Below are positions 36,600 to 45,924 of a stretch of 64,000 nt of DNA, piece by piece; position 1 is the stretch's first letter; every line of letters starts with the position of its first letter. The position numbers and the translations under genes are program-made. This DNA comes from Tatumella citrea. GTDB taxonomy: Bacteria > Pseudomonadota > Gammaproteobacteria > Enterobacterales > Enterobacteriaceae. The stretch covers positions 3,720,001 to 3,784,000 of the forward strand of contig NZ_CP015579.1 of NCBI RefSeq assembly GCF_002163585.1, written 5' to 3'. The notes below the pieces were generated by a model. The model saw nothing but the letters and a program-made list of their open reading frames with translations. It searched no databases and had not been told where the DNA came from.

Positions 36600-37274
36600 A
36601 TGAAGAAGTTGTTTATTTTTGCACTGCTGCAGTTGTTTTCCGTCTCTTCTTTTGCGGCGATTCAACTGGAAGCCACCAGAGTTATCTATAATTCGAACAG
36701 TAGTTCTGCATCTTTGTCATTAAATAATGGCAGCGACCAAAACTACATGCTGCAAAGCTGGCTGGAAAATGAAAACCGTAGCAGTAATGCTGCGATACCT
36801 ATGCAGGTTATTCCGCCAATTATGCGCATCGATGCCGGCAAGGAAGCCACATTGCGTTTTATTTATTCAGGTCACGGGCTGCCAACTAATCGTGAGTCAT
36901 TATTCTGGATTAATCTCCAGGAAATTCCGCCGTCAGCTAAAGACACAAATACATTGCAGATTGCGGTACATAGCCGGTTAAAACTTTTCTATCGTCCGCA
37001 GGGACTGAATACCACGCTGGATAAAGAAGTTCAGAAACTGGTATGGCGGCAGACTGGAAATAAATTATCGGTGACTAATAATGGCCCGATGTATGTTTCT
37101 CTCAACCGTTTACATCTTGCTCGCGGCAAAGATATTTATCTGGATATGGTTGCACCAGATTCTACCGAACAGTTTACTTTACCGGCGAATACTCAGGTGG
37201 GTTCAGCCGTTTCATTCAGTTATGTCAATGATTTTGGCGGGACCTCTGAAGTGAAAGACTTCCCAACCAAATAA
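36600..37274 (+). CDS. Periplasmic fimbrial chaperone
   Basis: 224-residue PapD-like chaperone. The signal peptide ends at SSFAAIQLEATRVIY, the typical first strand. The conserved LRFIYSG and FWINLQEIP segments, and basic SRLKLFYRPQGL before the second immunoglobulin domain, are present. It stabilises pilin subunits in the periplasm by donor-strand complementation and delivers them to the usher encoded next. The ribosome-binding site is poor (CAGGTAATAAAT). Confidence 0.9.
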   Translation: MKKLFIFALLQLFSVSSFAAIQLEATRVIYNSNSSSASLSLNNGSDQNYMLQSWLENENRSSNAAIPMQVIPPIMRIDAGKEATLRFIYSGHGLPTNRESLFWINLQEIPPSAKDTNTLQIAVHSRLKLFYRPQGLNTTLDKEVQKLVWRQTGNKLSVTNNGPMYVSLNRLHLARGKDIYLDMVAPDSTEQFTLPANTQVGSAVSFSYVNDFGGTSEVKDFPTK

Positions 37275-37300
37275 TAAAGACAATTCAGAAGCCAGTCGCC

Positions 37301-39859
37301 ATGAAAAAAAAGACGTTTCGCTCTCTGCCGCTTGTTGTCGCCCTGCCAGGAATGTTTGTTATTTCTGCGGCTAGTGCTGAAGAGTTTAATATGCAGTTCG
37401 TTCATGGCGCTGGAAATATGAATACTGCTCGTGAAGTATCTGTTGGCGACAGTATTCAGCCTGGTAGCTACCCGTTTGATATCTACCTTAATTCAGAAAA
37501 AATAGACAGCCTGCAGGTCACCTTTATCCGCGATGGTAATGACGTAGAACCGTGCTTTAGTGCTGAACAATTGCACAATTACGGTATTATTCTGCCTGCT
37601 CCGGTCGCTGGTCAGCAATGTGTGAATTTAAAGAAACTGATCCCTGATGGTAAAGTTTCGCCCGACATTACCCAGCAGCGTATTGATCTGACTATCCCAC
37701 AAACCAGTATGACCGTTGTGCCGAAAGGTTCTATTCCGACACGTCTGTGGGATGAAGGAGTTAATGCAGGATTTGTTAACTACAACCTGGATTACAGTAA
37801 AAATACCTACCATGGGTCATCTTCAGCCTCCAGTAATGAATATACTTATCTGTCGCTGAATAACGGACTTAATCTCGGCCGCTGGCGGTTACGGGAAAAT
37901 GGTAACTACACCCACGATAATACCTCGGGTTCCCACTGGAACAATATTTCCAGTTGGGCGGAAACTGACATTATCTCTATGCGCAGTCGTTTTCTGGTGG
38001 GACAATCCTCTACCAGTAACAGTGTTTTCGACAGTATTCAGTTCCGTGGTGTTAAACTCAGCAGCGTGGATGACATGCTGCCTGACAGTATGCGTAACTA
38101 TGCCCCGGTAGTCCGCGGTGTAGCCTCCTCTAATGCCCGGGTAACCATCCGGCAGAACGGCTATCTGGTTTACAGCACTACGGTACCTCCGGGGCCGTTT
38201 GCTATTCATGATATTTACCCGAATACCAGTGGTACGCTCTATGTCACTGTGACTGAAGCCGATGGCTCTTCGCATCAGTTTACTGTCGCCTATTCCTCTG
38301 TGACCAATATGCTGCGTGAAGGGTTATGGAATTACGAAGTGACTGCGGGCCGTTACCACGATGGTACCGGGGGATATAACCCTGAATTTATTCAGGGCAC
38401 TGTGGCGCGTGGTATCAGTCATAACCTGACCCCCTATGGCGGGGTTTTGATTGCCGAGAATTACCAGTCCGCTGTCGCCGGTGTTGGTTCCGGGCTGGGT
38501 CCGTTAGGCGCTATTTCACTGGACGGCAGTTACGCTAAAACGAATCTGGCCTCTGGTGGGACTAAACAGGGCCAGAGTTACCGTATTCTGTATGCAAAAT
38601 CACTCAACGAGCTGGGCACCGACTTCCGGCTGGCCGGCTATCGCTATTCAACTTCCGGATATTATGATTTCAACGATGCTGTTCAGGAACGGCGTGAATG
38701 GAAAAATGGTCAATACGAATCTGACTATATTGATCCGAATGATGTAGCCACCGGGACTCCCGGCTGGGCACAAACCAATAATGCTACCTACTATTCCAAC
38801 GTCTACGCCAACAAACGTCAGCGGATGGAAGTATCGATTAACCAAAGTCTGAATGGTTATGGCAGCATTTATATGAATGCTAACCAGCAAACCTATTGGG
38901 GAACCAGCGAAAAAACCCGTACTGTACAGGTTGGTTATTCCAGTTCATGGAAAGGCGCCAGCTATGGTGTTTACTGGCAGTCTACCCGTTCGCAATACGG
39001 ATACTCTGACAATAGTGTCAATGTGACCTTGTCGATTCCGTTGGTGATCAACAGCAACAACAACGTCATTGTCTCCACGACTCAGTTGTCACACGATCAG
39101 CAGAGCGGCGATAGTTACAATACTGGTGTTTCCGGTACCCTGCTTGACGATAACCGTCTGAGTTATGGTGTCTCTACCGGCCATACACAGTCAGGGGGAC
39201 AAAGCAGCAGCGGTAACCTGAGCTATGACGGCAGCAAAGGTAATGTCAACGGCAGCTATAGTTACAGCTCTGATTATACCCAGTCGTCGCTGGGTGCCAG
39301 CGGTGGCCTGGTCGTTCACTCCGGTGGCGTCACTCTGTCGCAACCGCTGGGCGATACTTTTGTGATTGTGAAGGCGAAGGATGCCGAAGGAGTAGGCGTA
39401 CTGAATTCACCAGGCGTGAAAGTGGATCGATTTGGCTACGCCATTGTGAATAACGTCACCCCATACCGCTATAACACCGTTGCCCTGAATACCGAGGAAA
39501 TGCGGCCGGGTCTGGATATCCCACAATCGATTATTCAGACCGTACCGACCGAGAAGGCGATTGTCCGGGTAAACTTTAATACCTTCTATGGGCACAGTCT
39601 GCTGATCCATTCAAGGTTAGCGGATAACAGCTTCCCGCAGATCGGCGCCAGTGTATTTAATTCCCAGGGCCGTAACAGCGGAACTGTGGGTATGAATGGT
39701 GATCTTTACGTCGCAGGTATTGCCGCTGGCGATAAACTGACGGTGAAATGGGGTGAAGGCCCTGCCGACAAATGCTATCTGCAGATCCCTGCAAAACTGG
39801 ATGCACAAACTAAAACCAGTGGTTACCAGGAACTTACACTTACCTGCCAACGCCCCTGA
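37301..39859 (+). CDS. Fimbrial outer-membrane usher
   Basis: 852-residue usher. After the signal peptide comes the N-terminal chaperone-binding domain (FNMQFVHG..., SYPFDIYLNSEKID), then the 24-strand barrel with GRWRLRENGNYTHDN and the plug region, VPPGPFAIHDIYPN, and C-terminal periplasmic domains ending in the conserved paired cysteines (CYLQIP and LTCQRP). It secretes and assembles the fimbria. Length is normal for the family (800-880). Confidence 0.93.
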   Translation: MKKKTFRSLPLVVALPGMFVISAASAEEFNMQFVHGAGNMNTAREVSVGDSIQPGSYPFDIYLNSEKIDSLQVTFIRDGNDVEPCFSAEQLHNYGIILPAPVAGQQCVNLKKLIPDGKVSPDITQQRIDLTIPQTSMTVVPKGSIPTRLWDEGVNAGFVNYNLDYSKNTYHGSSSASSNEYTYLSLNNGLNLGRWRLRENGNYTHDNTSGSHWNNISSWAETDIISMRSRFLVGQSSTSNSVFDSIQFRGVKLSSVDDMLPDSMRNYAPVVRGVASSNARVTIRQNGYLVYSTTVPPGPFAIHDIYPNTSGTLYVTVTEADGSSHQFTVAYSSVTNMLREGLWNYEVTAGRYHDGTGGYNPEFIQGTVARGISHNLTPYGGVLIAENYQSAVAGVGSGLGPLGAISLDGSYAKTNLASGGTKQGQSYRILYAKSLNELGTDFRLAGYRYSTSGYYDFNDAVQERREWKNGQYESDYIDPNDVATGTPGWAQTNNATYYSNVYANKRQRMEVSINQSLNGYGSIYMNANQQTYWGTSEKTRTVQVGYSSSWKGASYGVYWQSTRSQYGYSDNSVNVTLSIPLVINSNNNVIVSTTQLSHDQQSGDSYNTGVSGTLLDDNRLSYGVSTGHTQSGGQSSSGNLSYDGSKGNVNGSYSYSSDYTQSSLGASGGLVVHSGGVTLSQPLGDTFVIVKAKDAEGVGVLNSPGVKVDRFGYAIVNNVTPYRYNTVALNTEEMRPGLDIPQSIIQTVPTEKAIVRVNFNTFYGHSLLIHSRLADNSFPQIGASVFNSQGRNSGTVGMNGDLYVAGIAAGDKLTVKWGEGPADKCYLQIPAKLDAQTKTSGYQELTLTCQRP

Positions 39860-39870
39860 GGAGCCAGGCA

Positions 39871-40932
39871 ATGACGCTGCATATGATTAAAAAACTGACC
39901 GGCCTGCTGCTGTTGCTGTGCGCAATCTTTGCCAGCCAGCAGAGTTTTGCCCTGTCCTGTCGCCAGGGAAGTAATGCCAGTTCGACGACTCCGACGGGCA
40001 ATATTGCCGAAAACTTCCCGATAGGTTCAGTCTCATTCGCAAAATCAGACTTTACTGCCGGCAAAGTACTATGGCGTTCTTCGACTTATACCGCGACTTT
40101 TACCTGCTGGGACATGCAAGGCTACCCACAGGGAGAAGATGCCTGGCTATACTGGAACCCAAAAGGCGACCTGAGCAAAATTAACTCTTCATTAAGTGTC
40201 GGTGTTACCATTAATGGTAAAGATTATGATTCCATTAACAGCGCAGTAGCGACCAAAGCTATTGATGTTGGCAGAGGAACCATTGCGGATTCCGCCTACA
40301 GAAGACAATATGGTCAGGCACGTCCACTTACTATCAGTTTTACCTTCTCAATTTATCTGAAAGCGACCGGCGTTGCGCCACCAACCACGTACACTGACAT
40401 TGGTACTGCCAGAATATTTCAGGTGGATGGCGAGCTGGGGATTAACTCCACTCCCAACAGTAACTATGTGGCCAACCTGACCAACTTTAATAATATTAAA
40501 GTCATTCAGTGCACCCCGACGGTCACCATCTCGCCGTCAACAATTAACTTTGGCAGCGTAATGCGTGAGACCTCTGCGGTGGGTAAGATTGCCAAAACAA
40601 TCCCCTTTACCGTCACCGCTAACGTTTCCGGTGGAGGCTGCGTCGGTCAACAATTGGTGGCAAGTTTCAGTAGTAACGATGTCAGTACTTCCGACAGTAC
40701 TTTGCTGATCCCGTCGACTAAACCGGGTATTGGGGTCTATCTGACCTCCAGTACGGATACCGGTACCCCAATTGTTTTTGGTCAGACCTATAATTTCACC
40801 TCGGCTGCCATTACCAGCAGTTCTGTGACTACTATTCCGGTGGGCTATATTGCTTATCTGAAATGGCTGACTAACTCACCAACAGTGGGTACCTTTAATA
40901 CCACTGCAACCGTTAATATCACCTTTAAATAG
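39871..40932 (+). CDS. Fimbrial tip adhesin-like protein
   Basis: 353-residue precursor, about twice the size of a pilin, as expected for a two-domain adhesin. After the signal peptide (cleavage near SFALSC), an N-terminal region of about 190 residues is unlike any pilin I recognise. The C-terminal domain (from about residue 200, VIQCTPTVTISPSTINFGSVM) is a pilin domain ending TATVNITFK with the usual donor-strand pattern. GGAG lies seven bases before the ATG. The receptor is unknown. Confidence 0.8.
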   Translation: MTLHMIKKLTGLLLLLCAIFASQQSFALSCRQGSNASSTTPTGNIAENFPIGSVSFAKSDFTAGKVLWRSSTYTATFTCWDMQGYPQGEDAWLYWNPKGDLSKINSSLSVGVTINGKDYDSINSAVATKAIDVGRGTIADSAYRRQYGQARPLTISFTFSIYLKATGVAPPTTYTDIGTARIFQVDGELGINSTPNSNYVANLTNFNNIKVIQCTPTVTISPSTINFGSVMRETSAVGKIAKTIPFTVTANVSGGGCVGQQLVASFSSNDVSTSDSTLLIPSTKPGIGVYLTSSTDTGTPIVFGQTYNFTSAAITSSSVTTIPVGYIAYLKWLTNSPTVGTFNTTATVNITFK

Positions 40933-40937
40933 CCATA

Positions 40938-40966
40938 TCCGCCCCCCGGGAATGACCGGGGGCGGA
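40938..40966. terminator. GC-rich hairpin after the fimbrial operon
   Basis: CCGCCCCCCGG (40939-40949) pairs with CCGGGGGCGG (40956-40965) around a short loop, followed by ATAAAAA on the plus strand. The flanking A run makes it a better terminator on the minus strand, but it also likely ends the fimbrial transcript. Confidence 0.55.
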
Positions 40967-41075
40967 TAAAAACAGGTCAGGCCACCGCAACAGGGCATGG
41001 CAGGAACAATGTTGATTATCGGGAAAATCAGGAAAGGTCAGACGCAGCTAATTCCGCTGATTAGCCGCGACAGAT

Positions 41076-41783
41076 TTACTTCTTACGCTTAAAATTCACT
41101 TCAAATGTATACGCAATTTTCTGGAAATTTCTCTGAGTAATCAGTGACAAATTGGTAAATTTTACCGACATTCGCTGCTGATAACCTGGGTGCTCCGGTA
41201 ATTCATCTTCCAGATCGTTAATGGCAATAATCTCAACGTTCGCTTTAAATTCACCATACTCACCCAGTGAGAGCTGTGCTTTTTTAAACACCGAGCCCAC
41301 TTTAATCTTTTCTGACAAGGGTTTTTGGGTGTAAACCCCAACGCCGCCGACAGAAAAGTCATAAATAATAAACGGCGGAGGAACAGTAAGACCAGAGACA
41401 GGCAGTGTCAGGGTGTAGTGTTTCCATATCGGCAGAGGAACGCGCAGATTAATCCTGCGCTGGTAGTACTGAAATTCATTAGGAATGTCGCCAACAATCA
41501 CCACACCATTGTCGGTATTCTGTGAAGCCACCACCTGAGTGCTGAAGATTATTTTGGCTTCACGGCCTTCCGCAATCAGGTCGAGGTTATCAGGGAGGGT
41601 TGCAGGGTCCTGCAGAGGGATAAGATTGATCCGCCCGGATTCAAGACGTAGCACTTCAAAATCAAATCCCTGTTCTGAGCCCAGATTCAGACGATGTTTT
41701 TCCTTGATCAACGTCCTCAGGATTGCCATCAGCTCGAAACGATCTTTTTTGATCGTCAGGGAATCAGTCTCAAAACGCACCAT
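41076..41783 (-). CDS. ycgR: YcgR-like flagellar brake protein, PilZ domain c-di-GMP receptor
   Basis: 235-residue cytoplasmic protein with an N-terminal YcgR domain (about 1-105) and a C-terminal PilZ domain. Both c-di-GMP-binding elements are intact: QRRINLR (residues 108-114, the RxxxR motif) and DFSVGG (142-147, the D/NxSxxG motif). In E. coli the liganded protein slows the flagellar motor. AAGGG precedes the ATG at 41783. No flagellar gene lies in this window. The neighbouring fimbrial operon and EAL protein suggest a local motility-to-attachment switch. Confidence 0.87.
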   Translation of the reverse strand: MVRFETDSLTIKKDRFELMAILRTLIKEKHRLNLGSEQGFDFEVLRLESGRINLIPLQDPATLPDNLDLIAEGREAKIIFSTQVVASQNTDNGVVIVGDIPNEFQYYQRRINLRVPLPIWKHYTLTLPVSGLTVPPPFIIYDFSVGGVGVYTQKPLSEKIKVGSVFKKAQLSLGEYGEFKANVEIIAINDLEDELPEHPGYQQRMSVKFTNLSLITQRNFQKIAYTFEVNFKRKK

Positions 41784-41911
41784 AACAACAACCCTTCTTA
41801 CTTAACCATGCCTGAAGAATAACATATTAAAATAAGAAGAGGTTCACAAGATTGTTGTGGGTGTTAAGACGGATTAACCTTTAGCAAGTATGACTGAGTG
41901 CTGCCTGATGT

Positions 41912-42610
41912 TCAGGCAGCGCAGCACAGCTCTTCAATTGTCAGCTCTTTCCAGAGTTTCCCCTGCAGAGCATAGTATGGCATCTGCGATAACCATTGCT
42001 CATGGTGATCGGTTTCTATACCTTCCACCACAACATTACAGTTATTCAGGGCAAAGAAATTCAACAGTGCTTCCATCAACTGACTACCGCCTGGCTTGCT
42101 CATAAAATTCCAGAGCAGAAAACGGTCTATTTTTATAAAGCGAAACTGGTTATCAAAAAAGGCCGAAAAGCCTGACAACCCTGAGCCAAAATCATCCAGC
42201 CAGAAGGTCTGTTTCTTCAGAAATACCGGAGACTGATTGGGCTCAGCGACCAGACTGTCTGACGATTCGTTGACTTCAAAATGGATAAAGCTAAGTGCAT
42301 TTTTATCCCGGGACAGATAGTGTTCGTTTACAAATTCTAATGATTTATCGTCCACGTTCAGCGTCACAATCACATTGTTACTCACAAACCATTCACGGTA
42401 AGTTTCAATTAATGCAATCTGTGCTTTCAGAATATCAATACTCATTCCGGGTGTCAGATTCTGGAAAAAAAACTCCGGAGAAATTGCTGTCCCCTGGTTG
42501 TTGGCGGTGATTCTTGACAAACATTCAACCGCTAACAATTCTCCGGTTTTACCAAACATCGGCTGGAAAACAAAATTAATAGAAAAATTAGCAAGTTTTA
42601 AAGGGGTCAT
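41912..42610 (-). CDS. Short EAL-domain protein, possible c-di-GMP phosphodiesterase
   Basis: 232 residues from the start I prefer at 42610 (MTPLKLANF, preceded by GGGTGGG); the longer open frame to 42862 adds residues that look non-coding. The protein is a stand-alone EAL domain without sensor. The signature is ECL (E29-C30-L31) instead of EAL. The other catalytic positions seem kept: the asparagine of TLNVDD, the glutamates of FEVNES, WLDDFGSG, FIKIDR, VEGIET and ALQGKLW. It may hydrolyse c-di-GMP, or act as a degenerate YdiV-like regulator. It lies 128 bp upstream of ycgR on the same strand. Confidence 0.8.
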   Translation of the reverse strand: MTPLKLANFSINFVFQPMFGKTGELLAVECLSRITANNQGTAISPEFFFQNLTPGMSIDILKAQIALIETYREWFVSNNVIVTLNVDDKSLEFVNEHYLSRDKNALSFIHFEVNESSDSLVAEPNQSPVFLKKQTFWLDDFGSGLSGFSAFFDNQFRFIKIDRFLLWNFMSKPGGSQLMEALLNFFALNNCNVVVEGIETDHHEQWLSQMPYYALQGKLWKELTIEELCCAA

Positions 42611-43074
42611 AGCCCACCCGGAATAATGTAAAAATAGCAGGCCACTCATTTGACCTGAATTTTCAGCGGGCAGATGATGTGCTGCCTGCCTGGCTGCTGA
42701 TAAAAGTATACGCCGCCTGCCCCGTTTGCAGATAGTTTTATGAGAGTCTCTCCCTATCAATATTGAATTATTCCTAGGCAAACCCTGATAAAAAGCGATT
42801 AACGAAAACCAGGCCCGGACAACCTTTGTGCGACTGGATATCTGGTGATGACGAGCCAGCAATTGACGGAATTTTATACTACCGAAGTGTTAAAAAAATA
42901 TATTAATTAAAACCAAATCCCGGTTATGCGACATAAAACCAAAGTTCATTACTGATTAACGGTTGTGAGTCTTACAAAAAAATGGCATTTTTTTACAAAC
43001 CTGACAAAAAGATGCCGGCCAGTCCGGCGATATAAAACAATCATCACAACATCACCTATCACAAGGGGAAAGCG
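42611..43074. other. Divergent intergenic region between the EAL gene and the POT transporter gene
   Basis: 464 bp. The reverse frame of the EAL gene stays open here but has no start with a good ribosome-binding site. The stretch 42870-43060 is AT-rich and should contain promoters for both genes. I identify no operator. Confidence 0.3.
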
Positions 43075-44544
43075 TTGAACGCTTCAATGACTCAGCTTCC
43101 ACAGAAAAGCGCCGGTTCCGGCGTGCTGTTTTTTATACAAATGTTTTCGACACTTGGCTTCGCAGTGCTGTATTCAACACTGGTGCTGTACGCCACGAAA
43201 AAACTGGGATTTAGCGAAAGCTCAGCGAATGCCATCATGGGAGTCTTCGGCGCTTTCAATTACGGCCTGCACCTGTTCGGCGGCTACCTAGGCGGCCGTT
43301 ATCTGAGTAACCGTAATCTGTTCGTCATGGGAATGGTTTTGCAGGTGATCGGCTGTTATCTGATTGCCAGTGCCGGAGTCAGCGGATTGTACTGGGGTCT
43401 GGCTATGTTCCTGACCGGCAGCGGATTGAATGTGACCTGCCTGAATATGATGCTAACGCAGAGATTCACTCCAAATGACCCGCGCCGTGAAAGTGCGTTC
43501 CTGTGGAACTATGCCGGAATGAACCTCGGTTTTTTCATCGGTTTTACCGTTGCCGGTTACTACCAATTGTCTGCCGATTACAAATCACTGTTCCTGTTTG
43601 CGACTTCCGGCAATCTCATCGCTATCCTGCTCACCTTTATCTACTGGAAACAGGTGAAAGATAAAGATACGCCGCTGAGTACCGCCACTCCTGCCAGTTT
43701 TCGTAAACGCCTGCTGGCCGGAATAGTCATCCTGCTTGTACTGCTGCCGGTGATTCGGATGATGCTAAGCCATGCCGGGATCAGTAGCTACTTTGTGATT
43801 GCTATTGGGGTACTGGTGTTTATTCTGCTGTGTGCTCTCACTGCCAGACACCAGGTGGCAGAAGAGCGCTCGCGAATGGGGGCTTATCTGATTCTGATGC
43901 TGGGTTCTCTGGTCTTCTGGTCTCTGTATCAGTTAGCGCCAATGGGGCTGATGCTGTTCTCTGAACACAATATTGACCTGAATGTCTATGGCTGGCAGGT
44001 CGCCCCACAGTGGATTCAGGATATCAATACTATCGTAATTGTTGTCGGTGGCCCGTTGCTGGCGGCAGGCCTTAACCGTTTGCGGGCGAAAGGCTGGCGG
44101 ATCGATATTCCATTGCAGTTTTCCAGCTCACTGATATTTATCGGACTGGGTATGCTGGTGTTACCCGTTGGAATTCAGCTGGCTGGCAGCGATGGTCTGA
44201 TGGCGTTTAAATGGATTGTAATCAGCTATGTTCTGCAGAGCATTGGTGAACTGCTGATTTCGCCTATCGGCTACGCCATGATTGGCAAGCTGGCACCGAA
44301 ACAGCATCAGGGATTGATGATGGGTAGCTGGATGATGGTGACAGGTGTTGCCTCGGTACTTGCCGGCTATTTCTCAGGAATGATGCCACAAAATGCAGAC
44401 TCCACCCCGCAAGCTACGAATCCGGGATATAGCCATATATTCAGTATTCTCGGCTGGGGATCGGTGATTGCTGCCATTATCATCGCCCTGCTTATCCCGT
44501 TACTTCGCCGTCTGATCAACCCGCTGAACAGCGCGAAATCGTGA
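43075..44544 (+). CDS. POT/PTR2-family (peptide) MFS transporter, divergent
   Basis: 489-residue membrane protein with 12-14 hydrophobic segments and overall similarity to proton-dependent oligopeptide transporters (FGAFNYGLHLFGGYLGGRYL, DPRRESAFLWNYAGMNLGFFIG, SIGELLISPIGYAMIGKLAP). The usual ExxERFxYY motif of TM1 is missing: the equivalent segment reads QMFSTLGF, so both glutamates and the arginine are replaced (Q22, S25, T26). Proton coupling or substrate must differ from DtpA-D. I take TTG at 43075 as the start because AAGGGGAAA precedes it; ATG 43087 is the alternative. Confidence 0.75.
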   Translation: MNASMTQLPQKSAGSGVLFFIQMFSTLGFAVLYSTLVLYATKKLGFSESSANAIMGVFGAFNYGLHLFGGYLGGRYLSNRNLFVMGMVLQVIGCYLIASAGVSGLYWGLAMFLTGSGLNVTCLNMMLTQRFTPNDPRRESAFLWNYAGMNLGFFIGFTVAGYYQLSADYKSLFLFATSGNLIAILLTFIYWKQVKDKDTPLSTATPASFRKRLLAGIVILLVLLPVIRMMLSHAGISSYFVIAIGVLVFILLCALTARHQVAEERSRMGAYLILMLGSLVFWSLYQLAPMGLMLFSEHNIDLNVYGWQVAPQWIQDINTIVIVVGGPLLAAGLNRLRAKGWRIDIPLQFSSSLIFIGLGMLVLPVGIQLAGSDGLMAFKWIVISYVLQSIGELLISPIGYAMIGKLAPKQHQGLMMGSWMMVTGVASVLAGYFSGMMPQNADSTPQATNPGYSHIFSILGWGSVIAAIIIALLIPLLRRLINPLNSAKS

Positions 44545-44551
44545 TCTGACT

Positions 44552-44583
44552 TCCGGCCGGGCAGGATAGCTGCACCGGCCGGA
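44552..44583. terminator. Hairpin between two convergent transporter genes
   Basis: Perfect nine-base stem TCCGGCCGG (44552-44560) / CCGGCCGGA (44575-44583) followed by TATTTCT. It probably acts as a bidirectional terminator. Confidence 0.65.
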
Positions 44584-44593
44584 TATTTCTCAC

Positions 44594-45808
44594 TCAGCCC
44601 TGATTTTTCAGACGCCAGCTGATATTAAGTATTCCGGCCGCCAGCATTACCACCGCAGTGCCAATAAATACCGCCGGCGTACCCAATTTACCCGCCACCA
44701 GCCCGCCAAACAACGGCCCGGTCACCTGACCAATATATTGCGCCGAAGTGGAATAACCCAGTAACCGGCCAGTATTATTAGCACCGGCATGATGACGGAT
44801 AATCGCGGTAATACAGGGCAACATTCCGCCCAACGCCAGTCCCATACAAAAACGCAGTACCACTAACTGCCAGACTCCGGTCACAAATGCCTGAGGAATC
44901 AGCAGTATTCCGCACACCACCAGACCCACGGATAATACCCGCCAGTGCCCTATTCTGTCTGCCAGCGCGCCAACGCGCGGTGCAGCCAGAATACTGCCCA
45001 GAGCAGTCGCCGCCATCACTACCCCGGCTAACAGGGTGGCGTGTTGCAACGATGATGTAAAAGTGGCGACATACAACGTAATAATCGGCTCAACTGACAT
45101 ACTGGCAAAGACCAGTAACATCCCGGAGACCCACATAATTTTTACTGGTAACGGTATTGTGGCCGGGGTTTCTGCCACGGCGTTGGCAGCCGCTTTTTTC
45201 GGTGGCTGGCGCTGCTCTTTCAGTAAAAACAGGGTAGCAAGGAAAGTGACAAATATAATTGCACCGGTCAGCAGAAAGGTGGCACGGATACCGATCCAGC
45301 CGGGTAAAATTCCACCGACTAAGGGTCCTGCAATATTTCCCGCCATAATGCCCGACGAGAGGATACCGACTGCCCAACCCGTTTTCTCTTTCGGGGTTTG
45401 TGAAGCCACAACAATCATTGACCCGGAGGCATAACCTCCCAGTAAACCGGCCAGTAAACGCAGTGCCACCAGCTGCCAGGGTGCTGTTGCCATCCCCATC
45501 AGTGACATGGCGACCGCCATTCCCAGGCTGGCCCGGATCAGCATTAGCTTACGACCATATTTATCCGCCAGTCGTCCCCACAAGGGAGCCGTCAGCGCAG
45601 CTGTCAGAAAAGTTGCTCCGTAGGCTACTGCCGACCAGTGTGCGATACTGACATCTTCTTCCACACCGAGCGAACGGAGGTAAAGTGGCAGAAACGGTAA
45701 CAGCAGTGTCATTGCAATCAGTGTGGTGAACGAACCCAGAGTGCATACCCAAAGATTACGCCGCCAGTAAACGTGCTGTTCCGCCGCTTCGGCCGAAGAT
45801 CCTGTCAT
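44594..45808 (-). CDS. MdtG-like MFS multidrug exporter
   Basis: 404-residue MFS antiporter with 12 membrane segments. It resembles E. coli MdtG (N-terminal WRRNLWVCTLGSF, LLPFLPLYLRSLGV, and motif A GRLADKYGRKLMLIRASLGM). Such proteins expel drugs or metabolites by proton exchange. The LysR regulator gene lies 116 bp upstream on the same strand and may control it. The substrate is unknown, and the similarity is at family rather than orthologue level. Confidence 0.78.
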   Translation of the reverse strand: MTGSSAEAAEQHVYWRRNLWVCTLGSFTTLIAMTLLLPFLPLYLRSLGVEEDVSIAHWSAVAYGATFLTAALTAPLWGRLADKYGRKLMLIRASLGMAVAMSLMGMATAPWQLVALRLLAGLLGGYASGSMIVVASQTPKEKTGWAVGILSSGIMAGNIAGPLVGGILPGWIGIRATFLLTGAIIFVTFLATLFLLKEQRQPPKKAAANAVAETPATIPLPVKIMWVSGMLLVFASMSVEPIITLYVATFTSSLQHATLLAGVVMAATALGSILAAPRVGALADRIGHWRVLSVGLVVCGILLIPQAFVTGVWQLVVLRFCMGLALGGMLPCITAIIRHHAGANNTGRLLGYSTSAQYIGQVTGPLFGGLVAGKLGTPAVFIGTAVVMLAAGILNISWRLKNQG

Positions 45809-45924
45809 TGAAAATAACCCGGTAATTTGTTAAGGAGATAACAGAATAACTGTCGGTGGTAAAAAGCCCTAGATCCGGACAGATATTTACCGGCTGGTCG
45901 TCGATTGTTACCACACTGCAATAA

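Noticed and set aside
42611..42862. N-terminal extension of the EAL protein to 42862
   Set aside because: The extra 84 residues look like translated non-coding sequence; the start at 42610 gives a complete EAL domain and has a better ribosome-binding site.
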